Of a stretch of 64,000 nucleotides of DNA, positions 62,628 through 64,000 are shown one piece after another (position 1 is the stretch's first letter; every line of letters begins with the position of its first letter). The notes under the pieces were generated by a model. It ran no database searches and was not told the origin of the DNA. It saw only the letters and a program-made list of their open reading frames with translations. Position numbers and translations under genes: made by a program. The DNA comes from Xylanibacillus composti (lineage in GTDB: Bacteria > Bacillota > Bacilli > Paenibacillales > K13), in contig NZ_BOVK01000003.1 of assembly GCF_018403685.1 (NCBI RefSeq), positions 1 through 64,000 on the forward strand. Direction: 5' to 3'.

Positions 62628-62741
62628 GAGGAACGCGCATGCCAGCGCTTGAAAAATTCACAAATTTGTTACAAGCGGGAGGAGCAGGGAGCTATCTCTC
62701 ATTTGCCCGTTTCCATTACAATGAAAGATGGTGGCGTCATC

Positions 62742-63212
62742 ATGGCATTTACGCATTTTAACGAAGATGGCCGCGCCAGAATGGTGGATATCTCAGCCAA
62801 GTCGGAAACAGAGCGTGTCGCCAGAGCTGAGAGCACCATTCGCATGCAGCCCGAAACCTTGAAGGCTATTTTGGAGGGCCAGGTATCGAAGGGTGATGTA
62901 CTGGCTGTAGCCCAGGTGGCCGGCATCATGGCCTGCAAGCGAACAGCTGATGTCATCCCTATGTGCCATCCGATAGCACTGACAGGAGTGGATATACAAT
63001 TTGCGAATAACGGGAAGGATCAGCTCCGTATCGAAGCGGAAGTTCGCACAAAGGGACGAACTGGCGTTGAAATGGAAGCATTAATGGCTGTCAGCGCTGC
63101 CGCGCTAACGGTTTATGACATGTGCAAGGCACTGGAAAAAGGCATGGTTATAGAGCAAACACGGCTGCTCAGCAAAACGGGAGGCGTACATGGAGAATAT
63201 CACCGGGAATAA
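62742..63212 (+). CDS. moaC: Cyclic pyranopterin monophosphate synthase
   Basis: 156 residues from ATG 62742. Motifs: [36 protein letters not shown], and [20 protein letters not shown], with the His and Asp-Met active-site residues. It closes the pterin ring in molybdenum cofactor synthesis. The ribosome site is weak (GGTGGCG). Followed by mogA at 31 bp. Confidence 0.96.
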   Translation: MAFTHFNEDGRARMVDISAKSETERVARAESTIRMQPETLKAILEGQVSKGDVLAVAQVAGIMACKRTADVIPMCHPIALTGVDIQFANNGKDQLRIEAEVRTKGRTGVEMEALMAVSAAALTVYDMCKALEKGMVIEQTRLLSKTGGVHGEYHRE

Positions 63213-63243
63213 ACACGGATAAATCCGGATGGAGGGGTAAGGG

Positions 63244-63738
63244 ATGAAGTGGAAAGTGGCCATCCTGACAGCCAGTGACAAAGGATCAAGAGGCGAGCGG
63301 GAAGATACCAGCGCACAAGTGATCCGGGAATTGGTGGAGGATGAAATTAACGGTGAAATTGTCGATTATCGAATTGTGCCAGACGAAATGGACGAAATCA
63401 TGGCCGCATTGATTGAAATGAGCGATTATCATCGAGCCGACTTGATTCTAACAACCGGCGGGACCGGTCTCTCGCCGCGTGATATGACACCTGAAGCCAC
63501 TCTGAAAGTGATCGACCGCCAAGCGCCGGGGTTTCCGGAGGCGATGCGTTTGGCCTCCATTCAGGTGAATCCGCGGGCTATGCTTTCCCGCGGCGCAGCC
63601 GGATTGCGAGGCAATACGCTGATCATCAATTTGCCGGGCAGCCCCAAGGGAGTTTTGGAAAGCCTGCGCGTTATCATTGATCAACTGCCGCATGCGCTGC
63701 AAGTATTGACTGGTCGAATGGGGGATCATGACGCATGA
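63244..63738 (+). CDS. mogA: Molybdopterin adenylyltransferase MogA/MoaB type
   Basis: 164 residues. AILTASDKGSRGEREDTS, LILTTGGTGLSPRDMTPEA and LPGSPKGVLESL are the standard pieces. It adenylates molybdopterin before Mo insertion. GGAGGGGTAAGGG precedes ATG 63244. Its stop overlaps the next start (ATGA). Confidence 0.95.
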   Translation: MKWKVAILTASDKGSRGEREDTSAQVIRELVEDEINGEIVDYRIVPDEMDEIMAALIEMSDYHRADLILTTGGTGLSPRDMTPEATLKVIDRQAPGFPEAMRLASIQVNPRAMLSRGAAGLRGNTLIINLPGSPKGVLESLRVIIDQLPHALQVLTGRMGDHDA

Positions 63739-64000
63739 TGGACAGGGCCGCCATGATGAAGGAAATTCGTGTGGAAGATGCTATAGGCATGGTGCTTGCA
63801 CATGACCTGACGCAGATTATACCCGGGAAATTCAAAGGGAGGCTGTTTCAAAAAGGCCACGTGATCCAACAGCAGGACATTCCTGCACTGCTCAGCATCG
63901 GCAAGGAACACATTTATATTCTCGACGTGCAACAAGGCTATTTGCATGAGGATGATGCAGCCATCCGTCTGGCGAAAGCGGCAGCGGGCAAACTGGTCGA
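63735..64000 (+). CDS. Molybdopterin-binding protein, 5' part (cut by window end)
   Basis: About 88 residues from ATG 63735: VEDAIGMVLAHDLTQIIPGK, then FKGRLFQKGHVIQQQDIPAL and LSIGKEHIYILDVQQGYLHE. This is the N-terminal region of MoeA-like molybdopterin-binding proteins with a MogA-like domain further on. ATGA overlap with mogA means one operon. The rest lies outside the window. Confidence 0.85.
   Translation, partial: MMDRAAMMKEIRVEDAIGMVLAHDLTQIIPGKFKGRLFQKGHVIQQQDIPALLSIGKEHIYILDVQQGYLHEDDAAIRLAKAAAGKLV

Overview
The window looks like chromosomal DNA of an endospore-forming, plant-polymer-degrading Firmicute of the Paenibacillaceae, most like Paenibacillus. The evidence is strong AGGAGG ribosome sites, GTG and TTG starts, an SspH-type small acid-soluble spore protein, YesM/YesN regulators, a Ku/LigD end-joining set, a lytic polysaccharide monooxygenase and a very large modular cellulase. 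I see no rRNA, tRNA, CRISPR array, insertion sequence or prophage. The last gene runs off the right edge.

Layout. 1-5.0 kb: small XRE and LytTR regulators diverge around a 14-bp palindrome. They are followed by a cNMP-binding / AAA+ / patatin phospholipase gene interrupted at a G8 tract, and an OmpR-type response regulator with its histidine kinase. 5.1-9.4 kb: a chitin/cellulose monooxygenase, a TIM-barrel isomerase and an amidase. 9.6-10.5 kb: an orphan polymorphic-toxin-like module with a candidate immunity gene. 10.7-16.6 kb: YesM/YesN with a sugar ABC importer. 17.4-19.4 kb: a c-di-GMP-I riboswitch and terminator ahead of a chemoreceptor. 19.7-22.9 kb: a TAXI-TRAP importer. 23.6-29.3 kb: an orphan YesN-type regulator and a GH6-FN3-FN3-CBM3-FN3-GH5 cellulase that share an identical 14-bp operator. 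29.4-33.3 kb: a TPP riboswitch and thiE-thiS-thiG-thiO-thiD.

33.3-48.8 kb is a mixed region. It holds a BtrH-like protein, an esterase, an MMPL exporter, a ROK kinase, an Lgt-like membrane protein with a nested start, a bacilliredoxin, a 47-bp tandem repeat, a divergent MocR/flavin-oxidase pair and a PHP-family phosphatase. 48.9-53.2 kb: nadE, then NHEJ genes with separately encoded LigD polymerase and ligase plus Ku, and sspH. 53.3-61 kb: the t6A pathway (a TsaE-TsaB fusion, rimI, tsaD), a dense DnaA-box cluster, an 811-residue membrane protein and an ABC-F ATPase. 61-64 kb: an EEP-family hydrolase, 5-formyl-THF cyclo-ligase, moaC, mogA and the start of a molybdopterin-binding protein.

The genes fit a soil saprophyte that senses sugars, imports oligosaccharides and organic acids, and secretes polysaccharide-cleaving enzymes under carbon control. 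The items most worth checking are the DnaA-box cluster after tsaD, the shared operator linking the orphan regulator to the cellulase, the GH6/GH5 enzyme with a 62-bp internal repeat able to excise its CBM3 in frame, the G8 switch in the cNMP-patatin gene, the TsaE-TsaB fusion and the orphan toxin/immunity pair.
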